A DNA stretch of 39,480 nt, taken from NCBI GenBank assembly GCA_028047635.1, contig JAOFXR010000027.1, positions 1 through 39,480 on the forward strand, in the 5' to 3' direction. The notes beneath the pieces were generated by a model. It was not told the origin of the DNA and searched no databases. It saw only the letters and a list, made by a program, of their open reading frames with translations. Made by a program: the position numbers and the translations under genes. Source of the stretch: Verrucomicrobiales bacterium (GTDB lineage Bacteria > Verrucomicrobiota > Verrucomicrobiia > Verrucomicrobiales > DEV007). Of this stretch, positions 16,018 to 24,350 are shown in pieces. Numbering within the stretch: the stretch's first letter is position 1; each line of letters begins with the position of its first letter.

Positions 16018-16827
16018 TCACTCCACCGTCAACTCAATCACGGAGAAAACGGGAAGATGATCCGAAGCCATTTTCTCGTCGATCACCTTGGCCTCTTTCG
16101 TAGAAAGCTTGTCGCCTTTTCGCGTGAGAATGTAATCGATTCGTGAGCGAGGCGCCGTTGCCGGAGCAGTTGGAGCCAACTCACCATCATCAGATATATC
16201 CCAATGTTTCAACAGAATGGACATTGGCTCGGCATCAGGCTGGGAATTCATATCCCCGGCCAAAATTGTACGTATAGGGCTCTCTTCTTCTTCGACAAAA
16301 AGCCGGTTAATTTCTTTTGCCTGAGCGACGCGATCCTCTTCCACATTATGTTGAAAATGAGTACTCACAAAACGAAGCGGCTTTCCATCCGGCGCCTCAA
16401 CCGTGACCGCAATAGCAGCCCGCGGGTAGGTCGTTTTTTCGGGCGTCGCCTCAGTATATGGTAAGGGGTAAATCACGACATCCAAGATCGGAAGCCGACT
16501 CAAAACGCCATTGCCATATAGGCCACCCTGGTAATGCTGAGTCGGCCCGTAACGCGAAGCCATCCCGGTTAACTTTCCCAGCTCTCGAATCTGGTGAACC
16601 CGACCGGAGCGTTCCACCATGACGTCGATTTCCTGCAGGGCAACGAGATCGGGTTTGGTTGCTTCAATCACCTTCGCAAGGCGCTCGACATCGTAAACTT
16701 TATCATTCCCCTGTCCGAAGTGGATGTTGTAGCAGAGGACTCGAATTGATTTCGACTCCTCCCCATTTGCCAACCACGTGAAGCAAAGTAAAAGAAGAGC
16801 GATTCCAAGTTTTGGTAATTTCATCAT
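16018..16827 (-). CDS. Exported endonuclease/exonuclease/phosphatase-family protein
   Basis: A 269-residue exported enzyme of the EEP superfamily (DNase I/inositol phosphatase/sphingomyelinase fold). A signal peptide covers residues 1-22. The catalytic layout is visible: 'RVLCYNIHFGQG' (Asn34), 'DLVALQEIDV' (Glu66, metal ligand), 'YGNGVLSRLPI', 'FVSTHFQH', 'ILAGDMNSQPDA' (Asp and Asn), and the C-terminal 'ASDHLPVFSVI' (Asp-His). Exported EEP proteins in such loci are usually annotated as phosphodiesterases or metal-dependent hydrolases; the substrate cannot be told from sequence. It is the last gene of the minus-strand unit sulfatase-SGNH, PIG-L, EEP, with 16 bases between it and the PIG-L gene. 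Either of two adjacent ATG codons (16827 or 16824) may serve as start. Confidence 0.88.
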   Translation of the reverse strand: MMKLPKLGIALLLLCFTWLANGEESKSIRVLCYNIHFGQGNDKVYDVERLAKVIEATKPDLVALQEIDVMVERSGRVHQIRELGKLTGMASRYGPTQHYQGGLYGNGVLSRLPILDVVIYPLPYTEATPEKTTYPRAAIAVTVEAPDGKPLRFVSTHFQHNVEEDRVAQAKEINRLFVEEEESPIRTILAGDMNSQPDAEPMSILLKHWDISDDGELAPTAPATAPRSRIDYILTRKGDKLSTKEAKVIDEKMASDHLPVFSVIELTVE

Positions 16828-16843
16828 TTTAAATCAAAGGAGG

Positions 16844-17761
16844 TTAATCAAAGAAAGGGAACAAAATACGAAGCTGCTCTTTTGAAGGCTTCGATCCATA
16901 CTCACACAATTCAAACGCTTCCGCATGCTCCACTGCTTCACCCGCTTCTTTCCCATACCATTCGATGAGAGAGTCACGGTGTTTCTTCGCAATACGCCCG
17001 TGCCGGTTCGACCAACTCTTTTTCAGCATACGCACTCGAATGACGGGATCATCGCCAAATCGTTTGGCTCTCGTGTCAGGACCACCAAGCGCACCGCCTT
17101 CATAGACTTGTGATTCAAGCGCATCAATTGCCTGCACTTTTTCATCCATCACATCATCGATCGAAACGGCCAACGTCGGAGTAAAGGGGTAAGGCTTCGT
17201 AAATCCATCAGGAAAGAAAAAGAAGGCAGGATTTTTCGTCAGTCGAGGCGTATCCGGACAAAAATTCGGCACCATGACCATGAAGGCAGCGTCCTGAACG
17301 AGAAGCCCGACATTGCGATGATCGGGGTGATAGTCATAAGGGCGATGGGAAAACACGAGATCGGCATCCCACTCGCGAATCAGCCTCACGAGCGTCTTCC
17401 GATTCTCGAGTGTCTGCTCAAGTTCACCATCGTGAATATCGAGCACCTCAACTTCAGTCCCCATGCGACGGGCCGCTTCCTGAACCTCTGCGGTGCGACG
17501 CTTTGCCAACTCACCGCCCGACATTTCCCAATGACCTATGTCGCCGTTGGTACAGGCGACGAGTTTTACTTTGTGCCCCAACTTCGTCCACTTGATCGCA
17601 CAGCCTCCAATCTGAAATTCAGGATCATCAGGGTGGGCACCAAAGGCTATAATTCGAAGCGACTTAGGCTTCGGAGCCTCATCCTGCGAGGTCGCAACAG
17701 AGACAGTAGAAAGGACCACATAAAAGGCAGCAATGAAGCGCGAGGGAAAATAAATCTTCAT
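16844..17761 (-). CDS. Exported PIG-L family deacetylase
   Basis: A 305-residue zinc-dependent LmbE/PIG-L N-deacetylase. The family removes acetyl groups from N-acetylglucosamine-type sugars and related amides. The N-terminus (residues 1-25) is a signal peptide. Metal-binding motif 1 is 'GAHPDDPEFQIGG' (His43, Asp45, Asp46); motif 2 is 'YDYHPDHRNVG' (His145, Asp147, His148). The ATG at 17761 is preferred to the frame opening at 17812 because it begins the signal peptide and is preceded by GAGGAC, one of the few purine-rich leaders here. It lies 57 bases downstream of the sulfatase-SGNH gene and 16 bases upstream of the EEP gene. Pairing with a sulfatase and an esterase suggests removal of N-acetyl groups from a sulfated amino-sugar glycan, which is inference. 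Confidence 0.92.
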   Translation of the reverse strand: MKIYFPSRFIAAFYVVLSTVSVATSQDEAPKPKSLRIIAFGAHPDDPEFQIGGCAIKWTKLGHKVKLVACTNGDIGHWEMSGGELAKRRTAEVQEAARRMGTEVEVLDIHDGELEQTLENRKTLVRLIREWDADLVFSHRPYDYHPDHRNVGLLVQDAAFMVMVPNFCPDTPRLTKNPAFFFFPDGFTKPYPFTPTLAVSIDDVMDEKVQAIDALESQVYEGGALGGPDTRAKRFGDDPVIRVRMLKKSWSNRHGRIAKKHRDSLIEWYGKEAGEAVEHAEAFELCEYGSKPSKEQLRILFPFFD

Positions 17762-17818
17762 GTCCTCATTCTTCTCAAGGTATCCATTCCGAAAAGAAAA
17801 AAAGCGCCGCAAACAAGT

Positions 17819-19924
17819 TCAGTTTTTCGACTCTTTCAAATAACGAACCAGATCGTGATCTAAAAGCTTCAGTTCCTCGATCACTAACTCAGCAATTGCA
17901 GCAGCGCCTTTTTCGTTAAAGTGAGTGATATCGCCTTCCTTAGGGCTGAACGAAGCACTTTCCTCCCGCCCCAGCAGATTGTGCAATTTGACACTCTCTC
18001 CATATAAATCGATAAACGGCAACCCTTCCTCTTTGGCAAAAGCCTCAGCAGCATCGGCCCACGGCTTCAAAGGACGAGTCGCCGACTGCCCCTTCGGCAA
18101 CGGGCTATCATGATCCGTTCGAATTTGGGTGGTCCCTGCAAAATCGCGCCGCGTCACCGAACTGACAATCACAGGCCGGGCACCGATTGCCTCAAGTGCT
18201 TCGACATACTCCTTCAAATACTCAGGATAAGTGGTCTCGGGAACCGTCTCCCTCGCAGGCCCTTTTCCCGGTTGCCCGTTGTGACCGAATTGGATCAAAG
18301 CAAAATCAGGACGCGCTTTAAGGACAGCATCCATCCGCCCCTCAGCAAGCCAACTCTTTGCGCTGCGGCCGCCAACCGCATAATTGGTAACTTGAACCGA
18401 GCCTCGAAAAGACTCCGCGAAGGCCTTCCCCCACCCGGCGGCATCCGTAACCGTCGAGTCACCTATCAAGGCCACTTTGACCGGTTGCACGGGATCCGCG
18501 ATATCGATGAGTCCATCGCGCTTAAGAAGCACTTTCATTTTCTCCACCACCTCAGCATGATCACCTGAAATATCCTTCATCTCTCCAATGTCCGCGGATA
18601 GATTGTACAAGCGCCAGAGATCTCCGTTCGACGCTTTAACCTTCTTAACCTGCTTGAGTTTCTTTTCCCGATACTTCACCAGCTTCCAGTTACCCGTCCG
18701 CATCCCGATGGACGTCTCTCCTTCCGAACTTGCCCAGAAGAGATAGTCGTGTTTTTCCTGCTCAGATTTCCCCAGCAAGGTGGGAAGGTAGGAAACCCCA
18801 TCGACATCTGAAGGCACCTCGACACCTGCAATTTCGCAAACCGTGGGAAGGAAATCCCAAAACGCGGAAGGATGATCACTCTCTCTTCCCGCCTCAATCC
18901 TACCGGGCCATCGTGCAATGAAAGGAACGCGTATTCCTCCGTCGTGCATCGAACGCTTGTAGCCTTTGAGCAATCCATTTGAATCGAAAAACTCATGTTT
19001 GTGCTGCCCTTCTTCATGGGGTCCATTGTCGGAGGTGAAAATCAGAAGCGTCTCCTCATCAATCTCAAGCTCTTTCAGAAGAGCAAGCAAGCGCCCCACG
19101 TCGCCATCCATCCGGCTGATCATCGCCGCAAATCCCTTTTCCGGACTCGGCCAGTCCTCTGATGCATACTCTCCGTAATCCGGAACTTCCATCCCGTCAC
19201 CGAGGACGCGCCCACCTTCATTGTTGGCATGAGGAATCGTCCAATGAATATGAAGCGAAAACGGGGACTCGTGATGCTTGCGAATAAAGTCCAAAGCCCG
19301 ATCCGTCATGACATCATGAGAATAAGTAACGCGCTCAGAAGAGACCCGCTTTTTCGCGCCGGGCGCATCCATGAGAACATTGCCTTTCAATGAAACCTGC
19401 TCTTTGTTTTCCCAGAGAAACGGAGGATAAAAGTTATGCGCATTCCCCTGATTGAGATAGCCAAACCAGTAGTCGAAACCATTGTGGTTCGGATGTCCCG
19501 GATTCTCGATCTCTGACGGATCTTCCACATTTCCGAGAGCCCACTTTCCGACACCCCCGGTCACGTAGCCCGCCGACTTGAGCAGTGCTGCCGAAGTCGC
19601 TTCCATTCCCGTCAAGCTGCGGGAACGATTTCCAATCAACCCCGTCGAACCAACGTGCTGCCCTGTCCAGAGAACGAGACGTGACGGCCGGCACACTGTG
19701 TGGCCGGAATAGTGATCTGTCAGACGAATTCCCTCCTCCGCCATTTGATCGATATGAGGAGTCTTGATGACCTTCTGCCCATAGCACCCCAGATCGCCAT
19801 ACCCGAGATCATCCGTCATGATGTAGATAATATTGGGAAGCCGCTCTTCACTCTGAACGCCGATTACTCCCCACAGGAATCCCGAAATAAAAAATAGAAA
19901 AATAGAAAGGAATGGCCGATGCAT
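17819..19924 (-). CDS. Exported sulfatase fused to SGNH-type acetylesterase
   Basis: A 701-residue two-enzyme protein with a signal peptide (about 1-25). Residues about 28-465 are an S1 sulfatase: 'IMTDDLGYGDLGCYGQ' (Asp38-39), formylglycine motif C78-R-P-S-R, 'GKWALG', and 'FTSDNGPH' (Asp299, Asn300). Residues about 481-690 are an SGNH/GDSL hydrolase of the rhamnogalacturonan-acetylesterase type: block I 'VALIGDST' (nucleophile Ser490), block II 'VGGRS' (Gly519), block III 'QFGHNG' (Asn549), and block V 'DITHFNEKG' (Asp665, His668). All catalytic positions are intact, so one chain could remove both sulfate and acetyl esters. It leads the minus-strand unit with PIG-L and EEP genes and is divergent from the yjbR-like gene, 73 bases between starts. 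The sulfatase half is paralogous to the first and fourth sulfatases in the window. Confidence 0.93.
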   Translation of the reverse strand: MHRPFLSIFLFFISGFLWGVIGVQSEERLPNIIYIMTDDLGYGDLGCYGQKVIKTPHIDQMAEEGIRLTDHYSGHTVCRPSRLVLWTGQHVGSTGLIGNRSRSLTGMEATSAALLKSAGYVTGGVGKWALGNVEDPSEIENPGHPNHNGFDYWFGYLNQGNAHNFYPPFLWENKEQVSLKGNVLMDAPGAKKRVSSERVTYSHDVMTDRALDFIRKHHESPFSLHIHWTIPHANNEGGRVLGDGMEVPDYGEYASEDWPSPEKGFAAMISRMDGDVGRLLALLKELEIDEETLLIFTSDNGPHEEGQHKHEFFDSNGLLKGYKRSMHDGGIRVPFIARWPGRIEAGRESDHPSAFWDFLPTVCEIAGVEVPSDVDGVSYLPTLLGKSEQEKHDYLFWASSEGETSIGMRTGNWKLVKYREKKLKQVKKVKASNGDLWRLYNLSADIGEMKDISGDHAEVVEKMKVLLKRDGLIDIADPVQPVKVALIGDSTVTDAAGWGKAFAESFRGSVQVTNYAVGGRSAKSWLAEGRMDAVLKARPDFALIQFGHNGQPGKGPARETVPETTYPEYLKEYVEALEAIGARPVIVSSVTRRDFAGTTQIRTDHDSPLPKGQSATRPLKPWADAAEAFAKEEGLPFIDLYGESVKLHNLLGREESASFSPKEGDITHFNEKGAAAIAELVIEELKLLDHDLVRYLKESKN

Positions 19925-19997
19925 GCCTTCACCTTTTTCAAAACGTTCCCATTCCGCAAGCTTGCATTCCGCGCAATTAGGGGAAAAACTGACCGCT

Positions 19998-20366
19998 ATG
20001 AACGATGTTGAGCTTCTTCGGGATTTTGCACTAAGCCTTCCCGAAACCGCGGAAGAAACTCCGTTCGGCCCTGAGGTCGCCGTTTACAAAGTCGCCGGAA
20101 AAATGTTCGTAACACTTTGGCCGGACGATGTTCCGATTCCGATGAACCTCAAATGTGATCCCGACCGGGCAATCGAACTTCGAGACCAACACGAAGCGGT
20201 CCGCCCCGGCTATCACATGAATAAGAAGCACTGGAACACGATCGAACTGGACGGCTCACTCAGCGACGATTTTCTCAGGGAGCTGATTCGCCATTCCTAC
20301 GACCTCGTCATTTCAGGGCACAAAAGAGAAGTGAAAGAGCGACTTTTGAAAGCACTCGAATCCTGA
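19998..20366 (+). CDS. MmcQ/YjbR family protein
   Basis: A 122-residue cytosolic protein of the MmcQ/YjbR family (double-wing, cytidine-repressor-like fold, usually about 115-125 residues). Typical pieces are 'DFALSLPETAEETPFGPEVAVYKVAGKMFVTLW' (residues 8-40), 'NLKCDPDRAIELR', 'VRPGYHMNKKHWNTIELDG' (about 70-88) and a C-terminal 'RELIRHSYDLVI' helix. The biochemical function is unproven; DNA binding was proposed from the fold. The ATG at 19998 is chosen because it gives the standard family N-terminus; a longer frame from 19923 would overlap the divergent sulfatase start. It is a single-gene unit between two convergent or divergent sulfatase operons. It ends six bases before the stop of the convergent sulfatase-GH2 gene. 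A link to glycan use is not evident. Confidence 0.9.
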   Translation: MNDVELLRDFALSLPETAEETPFGPEVAVYKVAGKMFVTLWPDDVPIPMNLKCDPDRAIELRDQHEAVRPGYHMNKKHWNTIELDGSLSDDFLRELIRHSYDLVISGHKREVKERLLKALES

Positions 20367-20372
20367 TCCGCA

Positions 20373-23300
20373 CTACTCAAATAACGGCTCCGAGATCGCC
20401 TTCAATTCTCCCGGCGTAATCTTCTGCACCCTGCGGTCGTAGGTGAGGAGACCGTTGATCTCGCCCTCGACATCCGTCGTCTGCGTGTAGATACCGGCCG
20501 CAATTCCCCCGCTCTTCAAATCAGCAAGCATCTTGATCGAAGTCCGATAGCGCTCCAGCCACTCGGCCTTGTCTTTCGGTAACCCGCCGTATCCCCAATT
20601 GTTTGTCTTCGTATCCCAGACGTGGCCTTCGACAGGAAATCCGTGCCCGCCAAACTCACCCATCACTTTTACAAAATCGGTAAAGCGTCCACCCTCTCCG
20701 TCGCTATATGGAAACTCAGGATGAGGATAATGATGAGCATCAACAATGTGGCCGCCGGGAAAAAAGTTACCGCCACTCGCAATGTTATTTTGGCGAGTCT
20801 TGTCATAAGCCGTCACCCAGTCGCCTACCTCGAGCGTCTGGTGCTGCCCCCACCTCTCATTGAAGGGAACCCACTGCACGATAGAGGGATGATTATGCAA
20901 CGTATCAATCATCAGCTTTAACTCAGACATAAATTGTGCATGCGCTTCCTTCGGCCATTTCACTGTCGGAGGGTTTGGTTTCAAGCGAGTCCACTCAGGA
21001 TTATCCGTCATTGCACTCACTTGATCCTGCCACACTAACATCCCCATTTTATCGCAGTGATAATAGTAGCGACGCGGTTCGACTTTAATGTGCTTTCGAA
21101 TCGTGTTGAATCCTGCGTCTTTTAAAAACTGAATATCCGAAACCATCGCCTCTTCAGAAGGCGGAGTGAGCAATCCGTCAGGCCACCAGCCCTGATCCAG
21201 AGTTCCCCAGTGAAAAATCGGATTCCCATTCAAAGTAAAACGCCAGTGACCTTCGCTGTCTTTCTCAATTCCTGTTTCACGAATACCAAAATAGGAATGC
21301 ACGACATCCGTTCCGGCCGTAATCCGAAGATCGTAAAGATTCGGCTGCTCGGGACTCCATAGCCTCGGATTCGGAACCGTGATCTCAAAAACGCCTTCCT
21401 TCCCTTTCTTGCCCGCCATTTCATCACCGCGATGCAAAACCATGACTTCGATATTGTCTCCCTTGCCGTATCCGTCGAGCGTCACCGCCACCGTGATACG
21501 ACCGCTCGCCTTAGTCGAAACCTTAACGTGATCGACATGCAGAGAAGGCACTTCCTCCATCCATACTGTCTGCCAAATCCCCGAGACCGGCGTATAGAAG
21601 ATCCCTTTCGGATTTAGCCGCTGCTTGCCGTGCAATTGATAAGCACCTTTCTGATCCGTAGCATCTGTCACCCTGACTAGAATTCGATTCCCGCCCTCTT
21701 TGGCCGCTTCCGTGATATCAAAACTGAAGGGGAGATTCCCTCCGATATTGCTTCCCACCAATTGATCATTCACCCAAACGACAGACTCATAATCTACTGC
21801 CTCAAAATTGAGCAAATAACGTTTATTCTTCTTCTTTTCGATTTCGACGGTTCGCTGATACCAAAGCGCATCATCAGGTGTAAAACGTCGCTCGACTCCC
21901 GAAAGCGGAGCTTCGATCGCAAAAGGGACCAATATCTTTCCATCCCATTTTTCAGGAATGAGCTCCTCCTCCTTGGTGGTCACTGCATAATCCCACATCC
22001 CATTCAAATTCGTCCAGTTGTCTCTCCGAAGTTGGGGACGCGGGTAGGCATCCCACACATTCTCAGGAGTCACTTCGGCTGCCCATCGCGTTCGCATCGC
22101 CACTTTCGGAACGATCACTTCAATTTGATGACTGATCAGATTTCCGTTAAATCGGTTCGGGGCCTCGTAGTCGCCTACCGCGTGAACGCCGTCCCCCCCG
22201 AGGAAAAGGCCAAGCCCAGGTTGCTCGGCAAGAAGCCCGTTGATCTCCTTGCTCGCAACCGGCTTCCCATTCACTTCCAGCGTGATTTCTTTCTCACTGA
22301 CATGCACCCGAAGAGCGACCTTCCCTTTAACACCTTTTTCGGAAGTCACGACGGTGAGTTTGCTCTTGTTGCGCCAGGCGAAAGAAGGGCGCCCCTCCTT
22401 GAAATACAACGAATACCCGAACGCATTTCCGCCCTGAGCGAGAACGACGCCATTCGGCTTTGAATGACGCACCGTAGCGGTAACCGTAAATTCTCTGCCT
22501 ATGATCTGCGGTGGATTTGGCTCCGGTTTAAGCGCCGACACTTTCACTTCATTCCCTGAACGCGCGGCGCTTGCCGGGCTCGATTCCCCCCGTGGGTAAA
22601 CACCGATGCGATTCGCCCACTTCTCCCACAAACCCGATAGTTCCTCGACCTTATCTAATTTCGATTCAGCGAGATTGTGGACCTCCGTTCGATCAGCAGA
22701 CATATCGTAGAGCTCCCACTGCTTCTGATTCGTCCCCCCAAGCATCGAGACTTCTTTCCCGACCAACTTCCATTTTCCATCACGCACCGAAGCATTCGTT
22801 TCGTGCTCCAGAAAAATGGGTTCCGACCGATCCAGAGCTTGAGAAACGAAAGCAGAGCGAAGAGAAACCCCATCGAGCGAAGGGACATCATTACCTCGCG
22901 CTTTCGCAGGATACGAAGCCCCTGCCACATCGAGAATGGTTGGCATGATATCGATAAGCTGTCCGGGATCGCCATACCAATCATCACGAGCTTCAATCTG
23001 ATCCGGCCAATGCATGAAGAACGGCGTCGCCGATCCTCCCTCATGAGTGTAGTGCTTGTAGTATCGGAACGGAGTGCTTCCCGCATTCGCCCACGCCTCG
23101 CCATAACTGTTGCTTGATTCCAGATTCCGTTTTTCAATATCGAAAAACTCACCCCGCCCTAACATTCCACCTTCCTGGCATGCTCCATTATCAGAAAGGA
23201 ATAGAATCAGAGTATTCTCGTAAGCGCCATCAGCCTTCAGTTTTTCGATCAGCTTCCCGACATTCTGATCGACCCGGTCGACCATCGCGGCGTAGATCGC

Positions 23301-24191
23301 CATTTTAAGATCCATCTCATCTTTCTTCTTTTCATCGAGGGAATCCCAATCGGGAATATCGGGAGTCCGCGGAGAAAGCGGCCAGTCCTTTTTGATCAAC
23401 CCAAGCTCGATCTGCTTCGCATAACGAGACTCGCGCAGCTTGTCCCAACCTCCCTTGTACTTTCCACGATACCTGCCAATATCGTCCTCGAATGCCTGCA
23501 GGGGCCAATGCGGAGCCGTGTAGGCGAGATAAAGAAAGAAAGGATCTTCGGCTCGCTCTTTCTGATGCTCATCCACAAACTGAATTGCGTAATCGGTAAA
23601 TGCATCCGTCGTATAAAATGCTTCGTCGGTCGTGCTCACCGGAGGGTCGACTGGATCATTTCCCAATGAGATTCCGCGATCGCCATTCGGGTAAAAGAAA
23701 CGCGTCGCCCCCGTGACACATCCATAGTATTTCTCGAATCCCCGCTGCATGGGCCAGTCGGACCGGTCGCCAGCACCGAGATGCCACTTCCCTGCCATGA
23801 GAGTGGCATAACCATGTTCTTTTAAGACCTCCGCGATAGTCACGCACTGTTCATTAAGATGTCCCTGATAGGCTGGAGGCTCGCGTTCGCCGCGCTTACT
23901 TCCGGGAGGTTGAGTCATCCAACCAATCCCCGTCTGATGAGGATGCAGTCCCGTCATCAGTGTCGCCCGGGTCGGGCAACATCTCCCGGAATTGTAGAAT
24001 TGAGAAAACCTCACTCCACCAGCGGCAAGACCGTCAATATTTGGCGTATCAATCTCGCTGCCGTGATATCCCAGATCGGAGAAACCCATGTCATCCACCA
24101 TGATCAAAATCACATTGGGTCGCTCTGCAGCTTCTGTGGGGACTAGAAAAACAGAGAGACAGGCAAAGAGCGGAATTAGGAAGCGGTTCAT
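20373..24191 (-). CDS. Exported sulfatase fused to GH2 glycoside hydrolase
   Basis: A 1272-residue multi-enzyme protein with a signal peptide (1-22). Residues about 25-540 are an arylsulfatase-type S1 domain: 'IMVDDMGFSDLGYHG' (Asp33-34), formylglycine motif C71-C-P-T-R followed by 'ATLMTGLHPHQTGIG', 'GKWHLG' and 'FLSDNGACQEGG'. Residues about 550-690 look like a laminin-G/concanavalin sandwich. From about 705 a GH2 module follows: sugar-binding sandwich ('PRPQLRRDNWTNLNGMWDYAV', 'WYQRTVEI', 'NFEAVDYESVVWVNDQLVGSN'), Ig-like domain, then TIM barrel with 'WVPFNERWGQ' (acid/base Glu1112) and 'VMGEFGGHGF' (nucleophile Glu1179). All key residues are present, so desulfation and exo-glycosidase cleavage may be coupled on one chain. 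The ATG at 24191 is preferred to the TTG one codon upstream. It lies 159 bases downstream of a sulfatase gene, beyond a palindromic repeat pair. Confidence 0.93.
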   Translation of the reverse strand: MNRFLIPLFACLSVFLVPTEAAERPNVILIMVDDMGFSDLGYHGSEIDTPNIDGLAAGGVRFSQFYNSGRCCPTRATLMTGLHPHQTGIGWMTQPPGSKRGEREPPAYQGHLNEQCVTIAEVLKEHGYATLMAGKWHLGAGDRSDWPMQRGFEKYYGCVTGATRFFYPNGDRGISLGNDPVDPPVSTTDEAFYTTDAFTDYAIQFVDEHQKERAEDPFFLYLAYTAPHWPLQAFEDDIGRYRGKYKGGWDKLRESRYAKQIELGLIKKDWPLSPRTPDIPDWDSLDEKKKDEMDLKMAIYAAMVDRVDQNVGKLIEKLKADGAYENTLILFLSDNGACQEGGMLGRGEFFDIEKRNLESSNSYGEAWANAGSTPFRYYKHYTHEGGSATPFFMHWPDQIEARDDWYGDPGQLIDIMPTILDVAGASYPAKARGNDVPSLDGVSLRSAFVSQALDRSEPIFLEHETNASVRDGKWKLVGKEVSMLGGTNQKQWELYDMSADRTEVHNLAESKLDKVEELSGLWEKWANRIGVYPRGESSPASAARSGNEVKVSALKPEPNPPQIIGREFTVTATVRHSKPNGVVLAQGGNAFGYSLYFKEGRPSFAWRNKSKLTVVTSEKGVKGKVALRVHVSEKEITLEVNGKPVASKEINGLLAEQPGLGLFLGGDGVHAVGDYEAPNRFNGNLISHQIEVIVPKVAMRTRWAAEVTPENVWDAYPRPQLRRDNWTNLNGMWDYAVTTKEEELIPEKWDGKILVPFAIEAPLSGVERRFTPDDALWYQRTVEIEKKKNKRYLLNFEAVDYESVVWVNDQLVGSNIGGNLPFSFDITEAAKEGGNRILVRVTDATDQKGAYQLHGKQRLNPKGIFYTPVSGIWQTVWMEEVPSLHVDHVKVSTKASGRITVAVTLDGYGKGDNIEVMVLHRGDEMAGKKGKEGVFEITVPNPRLWSPEQPNLYDLRITAGTDVVHSYFGIRETGIEKDSEGHWRFTLNGNPIFHWGTLDQGWWPDGLLTPPSEEAMVSDIQFLKDAGFNTIRKHIKVEPRRYYYHCDKMGMLVWQDQVSAMTDNPEWTRLKPNPPTVKWPKEAHAQFMSELKLMIDTLHNHPSIVQWVPFNERWGQHQTLEVGDWVTAYDKTRQNNIASGGNFFPGGHIVDAHHYPHPEFPYSDGEGGRFTDFVKVMGEFGGHGFPVEGHVWDTKTNNWGYGGLPKDKAEWLERYRTSIKMLADLKSGGIAAGIYTQTTDVEGEINGLLTYDRRVQKITPGELKAISEPLFE

Positions 24192-24198
24192 CAAATCA

Positions 24199-24236
24199 AA
24201 CAGGGTTAGGAAAATGATTCAACAGGGTTGAATCAT
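24199..24236. promoter_or_regulatory. Perfect 23-base palindrome plus half copy of the CAACAGGGTT repeat, leader of the sulfatase-GH2 gene
   Basis: ATGATTCAAC (24214-24223), AGG, and GTTGAATCAT (24227-24236) form a perfect 10-base inverted repeat with a three-base centre. A partial copy, AACAGGGTTAGG, lies at 24199-24210, eight bases before the start codon of the minus-strand gene. On the minus strand the hairpin is followed by TTTT, so it might be a weak terminator or attenuator of the upstream sulfatase transcript. It could equally be an operator. It belongs to the repeat family also seen at 5898-5973. Confidence 0.55.
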
Positions 24237-24350
24237 CAAGCCTCGCGGAGTCAGACCGAATTTTCAACACAACCGTTTGTCGATAACGGGCGAAGAATTG
24301 AAGACATCAGACACTGACACAGAGCAGGTCATAAGAAGCACGATGAACGC

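Noticed and set aside
22655..23152. Minus-strand frame of 165 codons and similar long frames within the sulfatase-GH2 gene
   Set aside because: They are shadow frames of the long gene, rich in Arg and Ser, with no domain-like pattern.
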